Shown: piece by piece, positions 42,259 to 49,930 of the stretch
How positions within the stretch are numbered: the stretch's first letter is position 1
How the letters are laid out: each line of letters starts with the position of its first letter
From: Microbacterium festucae
Lineage (GTDB): Bacteria; Actinomycetota; Actinomycetes; Actinomycetales; Microbacteriaceae
Direction: 5' to 3'
Assembly (NCBI RefSeq): GCF_025421715.1
Contig: NZ_JAOEFC010000001.1
Span: forward strand, 992,001-1,056,000
DNA length: 64,000 nucleotides
The notes under the pieces: model-generated
Databases searched by the model: none
What the model was told of the DNA's origin: nothing
The model's input: only the letters and a program-made list of their open reading frames with translations
Translations under genes and position numbers: made by a program

Positions 42259-42570
42259 TCAGTCGTGGGGGCGCGGGGCCACACCGAGGCGGGCGCAGGC
42301 CTCGTCGTAGAGCGCGACGACTTCGCGGCGCACCTCGCGGCGCTCGGTGATGGGGCCGCCGAGCCAGGGGATGCGGACGGTCTGCTCCTCGCCGCCGCCC
42401 GTCGTCACGCGCCACTGTCCGGCGTCGCCGTCGAAGGTGACCATGGTGGCGGCGACGACGTCGACCGACGGCGCGAAGGCGCGCGTGATCAACAGGTTGT
42501 CGTCGGTGTGGTCGGAGTTCATGTGGCCGAGCACGCCCGTGAGGGCGGCGTCGTCGAAGGTGTGCGGCAT
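42259..42570 (-). CDS. DUF2470 domain protein
   Basis: A 103-residue protein consisting of one DUF2470 domain, the C-terminal module of HugZ/pyridoxamine-oxidase-like haem-degrading proteins: VLGHMNSDHTDDNLLITRAF at the start and TERREVRREVVALYDEA at the end. Small stand-alone DUF2470 proteins occur beside haem-iron genes; this one precedes hmuO by 79 bp. GAAGG lies 7 nt before the ATG. A role in haem handling is inferred from family and neighbour. Confidence 0.88.
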   Translation of the reverse strand: MPHTFDDAALTGVLGHMNSDHTDDNLLITRAFAPSVDVVAATMVTFDGDAGQWRVTTGGGEEQTVRIPWLGGPITERREVRREVVALYDEACARLGVAPRPHD

Positions 42571-42657
42571 GGCGATACCTTCTCACAGCGCGTCGTCATG
42601 CCCGGCGGCGTACGGCCGATGTGCTGTAATCGAAGGGACTGAATCCGGGGGAGAACA

Positions 42658-43908
42658 ATGCCGAAACGTCCGATGCGCGCGCTGGCAGCCATCGCATCCG
42701 CGACGCTGGCTCTGGGCCTGGCCGCATGCGCGCCGACGTCGACGTCGGAGGTCGATCTGCCCTCGGTCGTGGAGACGGGACTTCCCGAGGGCGTGGTCGC
42801 CGAACTGCAGGCCGCCGTGGCGACCGCCGTGGCCGTGACCGGCGCGAGCGGCGCGATCGTCGACGTGCGCGCGCCCTGGGCAGGATCGTGGCAGGAGGCC
42901 ACGGGGTCGCTGGTCCCCGGCGGCGCGGCCACCACCGTCGACGCCCCGTTCAAGGCGGGCAACATCACCCGCTCGATGACCTGCGACGTGCTCTACGGCA
43001 TGGTCGCCGACGGCAAGGTCGCCCTGAGCGACTCGGTGGTGAAGTGGCTCCCCGGCTACCCCACCGGCGACACCGAGATCACCCTCGAGCAGCTGTGCGA
43101 CGGCACCAGCGGTCTGCAGTCGTATGCCCCGGCGCTCATGGGGCGCTGGATGGCCAATCCGGCGCGCGACTGGAACCCCCGCGAGCTGGCCGCCTACGGC
43201 TTCTCGCGCGGCCTGGCGTACGCCCCCGGGTCGGCATATGCCGATTCCGACACGGGCTATGTGATGCTCGGCCTCGTGCTCGAGCGGGCCTCGGGCATGT
43301 CGGCCGCCGACCTCTACGAGCGCTACGTCTTCGAGCCGGTCGGCATGGACGCCAGCAGCCTGCCGTCGGGCACCGCCGCGACCGACGGCCGCCTCGCGGG
43401 CCTGCAGTCGCCGGTGGTCGACGGCGCCGCCGTGTGCGACGCCCCCACCGATGTCACCGCGCTGTCGTCATCGGCCGGGTTCACCTCGTCGGGTGTCGTC
43501 TCCACCGTCGACGACCTCTCCCGCTACATCCGCTCGGTCGCGGCATCTGCTCGCGACTATGACGCGCCCGGCCGGTTCGACGAGCCGATCTCGCTCGGCG
43601 AGCCGTCGTGGTTCACCGCCAAGGGCGGCGCGTTCCAGGCGGGCACTCTCGTGGGTCAGTACGGCTCGACGCCCGGCTACCTCACGGCCGCCTTCGCCGA
43701 CCGCGACTCGGGCCTGTCGGTGGTGGTCGTGCTGAACAACTCGCTCGCCCCCGACACCGTCGTGCGGTCGCTGGCATGGCAGCTCGCCGCCGTCGTCTCC
43801 AAGGCTCCCGCCGCCGAGGGGCAGACCGCCCCCGACGCGGGACTGCCGTGGGATGCCGCGGGCCAGGGCGAGCAGGTCGTCGCCGGCGCGGTGTGCCCCG
43901 TCGGCTGA
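42658..43908 (+). CDS. beta-lactamase-fold serine hydrolase lipoprotein with missing catalytic residues
   Basis: A 416-residue lipoprotein (signal to lipobox LAAC, Cys24) of the class C beta-lactamase/D-alanyl carboxypeptidase fold. The usual G-S-x-x-K motif aligns with GNITR: the catalytic Ser is Asn102 and the Lys is Arg105. The Y-x-N motif aligns with DSD (196-198), and the third motif region reads GQYGSTPGY without the usual His or Lys. The fold markers TSGLQSY and YVMLGLVLERASGM remain. It is probably a non-catalytic, peptidoglycan- or ligand-binding protein. GGAG precedes the ATG by 6 nt. The gene is intact, so this is not a decayed pseudogene. Confidence 0.85.
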   Translation: MPKRPMRALAAIASATLALGLAACAPTSTSEVDLPSVVETGLPEGVVAELQAAVATAVAVTGASGAIVDVRAPWAGSWQEATGSLVPGGAATTVDAPFKAGNITRSMTCDVLYGMVADGKVALSDSVVKWLPGYPTGDTEITLEQLCDGTSGLQSYAPALMGRWMANPARDWNPRELAAYGFSRGLAYAPGSAYADSDTGYVMLGLVLERASGMSAADLYERYVFEPVGMDASSLPSGTAATDGRLAGLQSPVVDGAAVCDAPTDVTALSSSAGFTSSGVVSTVDDLSRYIRSVAASARDYDAPGRFDEPISLGEPSWFTAKGGAFQAGTLVGQYGSTPGYLTAAFADRDSGLSVVVVLNNSLAPDTVVRSLAWQLAAVVSKAPAAEGQTAPDAGLPWDAAGQGEQVVAGAVCPVG

Positions 43909-44768
43909 CCGGGCCCGCCCCCACGGCGGTGGCCCTCGTGGTCGCCGGTCTCGCCTGTCAGGAGGTCGGCGCCGCCCTCGCGGTGCGCCTGTTCCCCGAG
44001 ACCGGGCCGCTCGGCATGGTGATGCTGCGCCTGGTGTTCTCGGCGCTCGTGCTGCTGGCCATCGCACGGCCGCGCCTGCGCGGCCACGGCGCCGCCGACT
44101 GGCGCGCCGTGATCGCGTTCGGCGCGGTGCTGGCGCTCATGAACGGGCTGTTCTACCTGGCCCTCGAGCGCCTCGCGCTCGGGGTGACGGTGACCATCGA
44201 GGTGCTCGGCCCGCTCGTGCTGTCGATCGTCGCGAGCCGGCGTGCGGCGGCGTGGCTGTGGGCGGCGGTCGCGTTCGCGGGCGTGGTGGCCCTCGCCGGG
44301 GGCGGCTGGGACCGCCTCGACCCGCTCGGCGTGCTGTTCGCCCTCGGCGCCGCGGTGAGCTGGGCGTTCTACATCCTCGCCTCGGCGCGGGTGGGCGGCG
44401 CGTTCGTGAAGCTCGAGGGCCTCGCCCTGGCGATGGTCGTCGGCGCGGTGCTGTCGCTGCCGCTGGGCATCGTGGATGCCGGGGCGGCGCTGCTGCGGCC
44501 GGAGGTGCTGCTCATCGGTGCCGCCGTCGCGGTGCTCTCGTCGACCATCCCGTATGCGCTCGAGCTGATCGCGCTGCGGCGCCTGGCGGCCTCGGCCTTC
44601 GCGGTGCTGATGAGCCTCGCGCCGGCGATGGCCGCGATCGTCGGGTTCGTGCTGCTCGGGCAGCAGCTGCACGCGGCCGAGATCATCGGCATCGCGCTGG
44701 TGATCGCGGCGTCGATCGGCGCGGTGCGCGCGGCCGCCCGCGCGACCCCCGCCGCACCGCTGGCCTGA
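43893..44768 (+). CDS. EamA-family transporter (RhtA-like)
   Basis: A 291-residue ten-helix transporter with two EamA repeats: ACQEVGAALAVRLFPETGPL, MNGLFYLALERLALGVTVTI and, in the second half, STIPYALELIALRRLAASAF and LMSLAPAMAAIVGFVLLGQQ, typical of RhtA (threonine/homoserine exporter). The GTG at 43893 overlaps the end of the serine-hydrolase gene; a GTG at 43929 is an alternative. The substrate is probably an amino acid or similar metabolite, by family. Confidence 0.88.
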   Translation: MPRRLTGPAPTAVALVVAGLACQEVGAALAVRLFPETGPLGMVMLRLVFSALVLLAIARPRLRGHGAADWRAVIAFGAVLALMNGLFYLALERLALGVTVTIEVLGPLVLSIVASRRAAAWLWAAVAFAGVVALAGGGWDRLDPLGVLFALGAAVSWAFYILASARVGGAFVKLEGLALAMVVGAVLSLPLGIVDAGAALLRPEVLLIGAAVAVLSSTIPYALELIALRRLAASAFAVLMSLAPAMAAIVGFVLLGQQLHAAEIIGIALVIAASIGAVRAAARATPAAPLA

Positions 44769-44775
44769 GCCCGGC

Positions 44776-46008
44776 CTACTCCGCGACCGGGCTGACCGCG
44801 GGGTACGGGGCGCGCACGGCCTGCGCGGCCAGCAGCTCGGCGCGCAGGGCCGGATCGGCGGCGGCGCGGGCGGCGGTCAGCGCCAGGGCGATGGCGCCGT
44901 CGACGACGGCGCCATCGCCGGCGGGCGAGGAGGCCGCGGCGGCGTAGCCGGCGGTGTGGGGCACCGCATCGCTGCCCCGCAGCGCGATCATCGGATGGAT
45001 CGAGGGCAGGTAGCGCGACACGTTCGCCATGTCGGTCGACCCGGCGGCCATCTCGTGGTGGGAGAGCACGTCGTACCCGCGGGCGACGAGCTCGTCGTCC
45101 CACAGGCGCGCGAGCGGCTCGTGCTGGGCGAGCACGTCGTAGGGCGGCTCGGGCAGCTCGATCTCGAGGGTGCAGCCGGTGGCCAGGGCGGCCGCCTCGA
45201 GGCAGTCGCGCACCTTCGCGCGGGCGCGGTCCCACTCGGCGCGGTCGACGGCGCGCATCTCCACCTGCAGCACGCCCAGCGCCGGGATGATGTTGGTCGC
45301 GCGCCCGGCCTCCTCGACGAACGACGACACGACGGTGCCGGCCCGCAGCTGCTGACGGGCGAGCCCGATCGCCACCTGCGCGAGGGTGACGGCGTCGGCG
45401 GCGTTGATGCCGTCGTGCGGGGCGGCGGCGGCGTGGGCGGCGACACCGGTGAAGCGGGCGACGACGCGCTCGAAGGCCTGGGTCGTCAGGCCGACCGCGC
45501 TGTACTGCTCGGCCATCCCGCCGTGGACCATGAGCGAGAACGTCGCGTCGTTCCAGGCGCCCGCTTCGAGCATGACGATCTTGCCGCCGCCGAGCTCTTC
45601 GGCGGGCGTGCCGAGGAAGCGCACGCGGATGCCGAGCCGGTCGGCGACGGCGGCGAGGGCGACGGCGGCACCCACGCCCGCGGCGGCGATGAGGTTGTGC
45701 CCGCACCCGTGGCCGACCTCGGGCAGCGCGTCGTACTCGCCGACGACGGCGACGGTCACCTCGCCGTCGCCGTAGGTGGCCGCCACCGCGGTGGGCAGAC
45801 CGAAGGCGCCGACCTCGACCTCGAACCCGTGGCGGCCGAGCACGGCGGCGACGCGAGTGGCGGCGCGGTGCTCGTCGAAGGCGAGCTCGGGATCGGCGCC
45901 GATGGCGTGGCTGAGCTCGAGCAGCTCGGGGGCGAGCCCGTCGACGGCGGCCGTGAGCTGTGCGCGCAGGGCGGTGACGGTGGTGGCGTCGAGACCGGTG
46001 ATGCTCAC
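44776..46008 (-). CDS. M20-family amidohydrolase/peptidase
   Basis: A 410-residue zinc amidohydrolase of the M20D type (AbgB/hippurate hydrolase-like). Metal-binding blocks are GEYDALPEVGHGCGHNLIAA and TPAEELGGGKI, with later VHGGMAEQY, HHEMAAGSTDMANVS and the C-terminal PHTAGYAAAA. The dimerisation lid domain occupies ~180-290. It probably hydrolyses an N-acyl or amino-acyl amide in the cytosol. GTG 46008 has GGAGG 7 nt upstream and overlaps the stop of the MFS gene (GTGA), so uptake and hydrolysis are coupled. Confidence 0.93.
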   Translation of the reverse strand: MSITGLDATTVTALRAQLTAAVDGLAPELLELSHAIGADPELAFDEHRAATRVAAVLGRHGFEVEVGAFGLPTAVAATYGDGEVTVAVVGEYDALPEVGHGCGHNLIAAAGVGAAVALAAVADRLGIRVRFLGTPAEELGGGKIVMLEAGAWNDATFSLMVHGGMAEQYSAVGLTTQAFERVVARFTGVAAHAAAAPHDGINAADAVTLAQVAIGLARQQLRAGTVVSSFVEEAGRATNIIPALGVLQVEMRAVDRAEWDRARAKVRDCLEAAALATGCTLEIELPEPPYDVLAQHEPLARLWDDELVARGYDVLSHHEMAAGSTDMANVSRYLPSIHPMIALRGSDAVPHTAGYAAAASSPAGDGAVVDGAIALALTAARAAADPALRAELLAAQAVRAPYPAVSPVAE

Positions 46009-47459
46009 GCGGCGACCTCCTGAGGGGTGGGGACGGATGCGGATGCCGGGCGCGGCGCGCGGCGGAGGGTGAGGGCGAGCACCGCGCCGACCACGTTGCC
46101 GACGGCGAACACGGCCCAGATGACCTGGAACGCCGCGGCCGCGGGCACGGCGGGCGCAGCGGCCGAGGGGTCGCCGATGACGAGCGTCGCCAGTGTCGCG
46201 GCCACGAACGCGCCCGCCAGCGACCCGGCGAGGGTGCGGGTGGTGTTGTAGAGCCCCGACACCGAGGCGGCCGACGACTCCGGCGCGCGCTGCACCACGA
46301 TGCCCGGCAGCACGCCGGTCACGAGGCCCGTGCCGGCCGAGGCGATCGCCGAGAAGACCAGCAGCAGGGCGAGGCCCTGCGGCAGCGTCGCCAGCGCGGC
46401 GAAGCCGCCCGCGGCGATGAGGGCGCCGAGTGCGACCGTCGTGCGTTCGCCGAGCCGGCGCGCCAGGGCGTTGGAGAGGAAGGCGGCGACCGAGCTGACG
46501 AGCGCGGTGAGCCCGATGACCGCGCCGACGGCGCCGGCGGACACACCCGCGCCGTAGCCCACGGCATCCGGGGAGGCGGTCAGGTACAGCACCGACGGGG
46601 TCTGGTTGCCGAACAGGGCGATCGAGACGAGGAAGGCGATGACCAGCGGGGTGATGAGGCCGCCGCCGCGGATGACGCCGACATCGATCAACGGGGTGCG
46701 GGCGCGCATCTCGACGAAGACGAACCCGACGAGGGCGAGCGCGCCGATCGCGAGCGGGCCGAGGGTGAGGGGGCTCGTCCACCCGGCGGCGGTGCCTTCG
46801 GAGAGCCCGAACATCACCCCGACCAGCGCCACTCCCAGCACGATCGCGCCCGCCACGTCGACGCTGCGGCGGGCGTCGCCGCGGTCGGCCGGCACGAAGG
46901 CGAGGGTCGCCGCCACGAGCGCCACGATGCCGAGGGCAGGCAGCAGCTGCACGGTGGGGAGGTGGCCGATGGCATCCATCGCCACCCCGCCGAGCACCGC
47001 GCCCAACGCGACGCCGATCGTCAGCGTGCCGACGAGGTAGCCGATGACGCGATTCGCGGCGGCGGGGCGCAGGGTCTTGAGCAGGGCCATCTCGATCGGC
47101 AGCCAGACGGCCACCGGGCCCTGGATGATCGCGCCCAGCAGCAGCAGCGGGAAGGTCGGCGCCAGGGCGATGAGCACCGATCCCGCCGCCGTGAGCGCGA
47201 CGGCGAGCACGAGGATGCGCTTGCGCCCGTAGCGGTCGGCGATCACCACGAACAGCGGCACCGAGACCGCCGACGAGAGCAGGCTCACCGTGAGCACCCA
47301 GCTCACCGAGCCGCCGGAGACCTCGTAGTGGGCGGCGATGCCTCCCACGAGCGGGATGATCCAGCCCTGGATGATGCCGCCGAACAGCTCGAGGGCGATC
47401 AGCACGGGAACGAGCAGTCGCCCGCCGACGCCGGTGGCGGGGGAGACGGAAGTGGTCAT
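46005..47459 (-). CDS. MFS transporter (14-helix, DHA2-like)
   Basis: A 484-residue major facilitator with fourteen predicted helices. VVIADRYGRKRIL is the loop 2-3 signature, and the following sequence is LLGAIIQGPVAVWLPIEMAL-LKTL (helix 4-5 region). The length and helix number fit the DHA2/EmrB family of drug or metabolite transporters. The downstream M20 amidohydrolase starts within its stop codon, and the Lrp-type regulator is divergent, so import or export of the M20 substrate or product is plausible. Direction unknown. Confidence 0.92.
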   Translation of the reverse strand: MTTSVSPATGVGGRLLVPVLIALELFGGIIQGWIIPLVGGIAAHYEVSGGSVSWVLTVSLLSSAVSVPLFVVIADRYGRKRILVLAVALTAAGSVLIALAPTFPLLLLGAIIQGPVAVWLPIEMALLKTLRPAAANRVIGYLVGTLTIGVALGAVLGGVAMDAIGHLPTVQLLPALGIVALVAATLAFVPADRGDARRSVDVAGAIVLGVALVGVMFGLSEGTAAGWTSPLTLGPLAIGALALVGFVFVEMRARTPLIDVGVIRGGGLITPLVIAFLVSIALFGNQTPSVLYLTASPDAVGYGAGVSAGAVGAVIGLTALVSSVAAFLSNALARRLGERTTVALGALIAAGGFAALATLPQGLALLLVFSAIASAGTGLVTGVLPGIVVQRAPESSAASVSGLYNTTRTLAGSLAGAFVAATLATLVIGDPSAAAPAVPAAAAFQVIWAVFAVGNVVGAVLALTLRRAPRPASASVPTPQEVAA

Positions 47460-47558
47460 GGGGGTCCGATCTGGGATGCGGGACGGAATGCGGGAATCCT
47501 TCTCCGGTTGCACGCAGAGCGCTCGTATCGACGGATATTCGCGTGGAAAAATGCACGT

Positions 47559-48539
47559 ATGACGGAATCTGCGCTGGATGCCACCGATCTGGAGATCATC
47601 CATGCGCTGCAGATCGAACCGCGGGTGTCGTGGACGGCGCTGGAGGCCGTGCTGGCGGTGGATGCGGTGACCCTGGCGCGGCGGTGGGCGCGCATCGTCG
47701 GCGACGGGCTGGCCTGGCAGAGCGCCCTCGACGGCCGCCGCGCGCACACGGCCATCACCGAGATCTCGTGCGTTCCGGGCGCCGTGCTCGACACCGCCGC
47801 CGAGGCGGCGCGCGACGCCGAGGTGCTCTCCATCGACGTCACCAGCGGACGTCGCGACCTCATCCTCACCGTCGGCACCGGCAGCATCGAGGCGCTCGCC
47901 GCCTACGCGATCGAGCGCTTCGGGTCGCTGCCCGGGGTGCGCTCGGTGCAGACCCACATCGTCGCCGACACCTTCCGGCTCGGTCAGCACTGGACGGTGC
48001 GGGCCCTCCCGTCGGCGCAGGCGGCCCGCGTGCCCCGCCCGCGCCCGCCCCGGCCCGGCAGCGCGCGGCGGGTGGCCCCGCCGATCGCGGCGGCCCTGTG
48101 CGACGCGCTGGCGGGCGACGTGCGGATGCCGTACGCCGAGCTGGCGGCACGGGTGGGCATCAGCGCGCAGCGGGCGGCCGACTACCTCGCGCGGCTGCGG
48201 GCCGACGGCGACCTCGTGCTGCGCACCGACGTGGCCGGGCCGGTCTCGAGCTGGCCGGTCATCTCGTGGTACTTCGTGCAGACCCCCACGCGCACCATCC
48301 AGACCGCACGCGAGCTGCTGCCGAGCCTGCCGGCCGTGCAGTTCGCCGCGGCCACCACCGGCCCGTACAACCTGATCCTCGCGGGCAGCGCGCGCACGAT
48401 GGCCGAGACCATCGACCGCGAGGCCGACCTCGAGCGCTCGCTGCCGGGTGCGCGCATCGCCGATCGGTCACTGGTGCTGCGGGTCTACAAGCACCTCGGG
48501 CGCCTCATCGACGCCGACGGGCGCGCGATCTCGCGGTGA
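47559..48539 (+). CDS. double-module Lrp/AsnC-family regulator
   Basis: A 326-residue regulator with two Lrp/AsnC units: an HTH at ~5-55 with a RAM-like domain to ~150, then a second HTH at ~175-225 (YAELAARVGISAQRAADYLA) and a second RAM-like domain. The first HTH is degenerate compared with canonical AsnC. Such double forms occur in actinobacteria and often control amino-acid-related genes. It is divergent from the MFS-M20 operon over 99 bp; CGTG(N8)CACG at 47542-47557 just before the start is a candidate operator half-site pair. Confidence 0.85.
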   Translation: MTESALDATDLEIIHALQIEPRVSWTALEAVLAVDAVTLARRWARIVGDGLAWQSALDGRRAHTAITEISCVPGAVLDTAAEAARDAEVLSIDVTSGRRDLILTVGTGSIEALAAYAIERFGSLPGVRSVQTHIVADTFRLGQHWTVRALPSAQAARVPRPRPPRPGSARRVAPPIAAALCDALAGDVRMPYAELAARVGISAQRAADYLARLRADGDLVLRTDVAGPVSSWPVISWYFVQTPTRTIQTARELLPSLPAVQFAAATTGPYNLILAGSARTMAETIDREADLERSLPGARIADRSLVLRVYKHLGRLIDADGRAISR

Positions 48540-48553
48540 CCGCCCCCGGTGCC

Positions 48554-48583
48554 TCAGGCCATGGCGTCTCAGGCCATGGTGTC
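48554..48583. repeat. 15-bp tandem duplication across the decarboxylase stop codon
   Basis: TCAGGCCATGGCGTC (48554-48568) and TCAGGCCATGGTGTC (48569-48583) are adjacent and differ at one base. On the minus strand each ends in GCC-TGA, so the duplication supplies a second in-frame stop five codons after the first. Confidence 0.9.
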
Positions 48584-49930
48584 GAGGATGCCGGTGAGGT
48601 GGGCCAGCGACGTGCGCGGGTTGAGGATCGCGAAGCGGGCGTTGGTGCGTCCGGCGTGGCTGGAGGGCGTCACGAATGCGTGCTGGTCGTCGAGCAGCTT
48701 CGCCGACCACCGGTCGTAGTCGGCCTTCTCCCACCCGTCGCGCTCGAAGACGACCACGCCCAGCTGGGGGCGGCGGACGAGCGTGAAGCCCGGGCGCGCC
48801 TCGATGACGTCGGCGACCTCGTGGGCGAGGTCGATCGCCGAGGTGATCGCGTCGCGGTAGACCCCGGCGCCGTAGGTGGCCAGCGAGAACCACAGCGGCA
48901 GGCCGCGGGGCCGGCGGGTGAGGTGGGCGGCGAAGTCGGACGGGCTCCAGTCGCTGGTCTGGGTGAGCGTGTCGAGGTACTCCGCGTGCTGGGTGTGCGC
49001 GCGGCGGCCGAGCTCGGGATCGCGGTAGATGAGGGCGCAGGCGTCGAACGGCGCGAACAGCCACTTGTGCGGGTCGACGATCACCGAGTCGGCGCGCTCG
49101 ACGCCGCGGAAGAGGTCGCGGGTGCGCGGCGAGAGCATCGCCGCCAGGCCGTAGGCCCCGTCGATGTGCAGCCAGACGCCGTGTGCGGCGGTGGCATCCG
49201 CGATGCCGGCGATGTCGTCGACGATGCCGAAGTTGGTGGAGCCGGCCGTCGCCACCACGGCGAACACGCTGCCTTGGTGCTCCTCCAGCGCGGCGCGCAC
49301 GGCCTCTCCGCGGAGCACCCCGTCGTCGGAGGGCACCGCGACGACCTCGACGTCCATCACCCGGGCGGCCGACGCGATCGACGAGTGCGCCTCGGCGCTG
49401 CACACCACCCGCCAGCGGTCGGGGCGCAGGCCCTGCTCGCGGGCGGCCTCGCGGGCGGCGACCAGGGCGGAGAGGTTGCCGAGCGTGCCGCCCTGCACGA
49501 ACACGCCGCCGGCGCCGGCGGGCAGCCCGAACTCGTCGGCCAGCCAGCGCAGCACCTCGTTCTCGGCGTGCACCGCGCCGGCACCCTCCAGCCACGACCC
49601 GCCGTACAGGGCGCTCGCCGAGACCACCAGGTCGAACGCGGCGGCGGCCTTGGACGGGGCGGAGGGGATGAAGGAGAGGTAGCGCGGGTCGTCGGTGGTG
49701 ATGCACGACGGGGCGAGCACGTGCTCGAACAGGCCGAGCGCCTTGCGGGCGCCGATGCCCGCTTCGGTGACGGTGCGCCCCGCCAGCCGGGTGAGCTCGG
49801 CGGCGGCGAGCGGCTTGTCGAGCGGGGTGTCCTCGGACAGCAGCCGCCGGTGCGAGTAGTCGAGCACGAGGTCGACGATGGCGCGGGTCTCGGGCGTGAC
49901 GTCGTGCATGCGGGAGGGCTGAGCGGTCAT
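48569..49930 (-). CDS. PLP-dependent group II decarboxylase
   Basis: A 453-residue aromatic-L-amino-acid/glutamate/diaminobutyrate-type decarboxylase. The cofactor lysine is in VDPHKWLFAPFD, preceded by VWLHIDGAYGLAAML and VVATAGSTNFGIVDDI; GGVFVQGGTLGNLSAL binds the phosphate. Aligning with the group does not fix the substrate; an aromatic, diamino or arginine-derived amino acid is possible. It is the last gene of an operon with an agmatine-deiminase-like enzyme and an amidase, with 4-bp start/stop overlaps, pointing to amine or polyamine metabolism. GGAGA is 7 nt before the ATG. Confidence 0.9.
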   Translation of the reverse strand: MTAQPSRMHDVTPETRAIVDLVLDYSHRRLLSEDTPLDKPLAAAELTRLAGRTVTEAGIGARKALGLFEHVLAPSCITTDDPRYLSFIPSAPSKAAAAFDLVVSASALYGGSWLEGAGAVHAENEVLRWLADEFGLPAGAGGVFVQGGTLGNLSALVAAREAAREQGLRPDRWRVVCSAEAHSSIASAARVMDVEVVAVPSDDGVLRGEAVRAALEEHQGSVFAVVATAGSTNFGIVDDIAGIADATAAHGVWLHIDGAYGLAAMLSPRTRDLFRGVERADSVIVDPHKWLFAPFDACALIYRDPELGRRAHTQHAEYLDTLTQTSDWSPSDFAAHLTRRPRGLPLWFSLATYGAGVYRDAITSAIDLAHEVADVIEARPGFTLVRRPQLGVVVFERDGWEKADYDRWSAKLLDDQHAFVTPSSHAGRTNARFAILNPRTSLAHLTGILDTMA

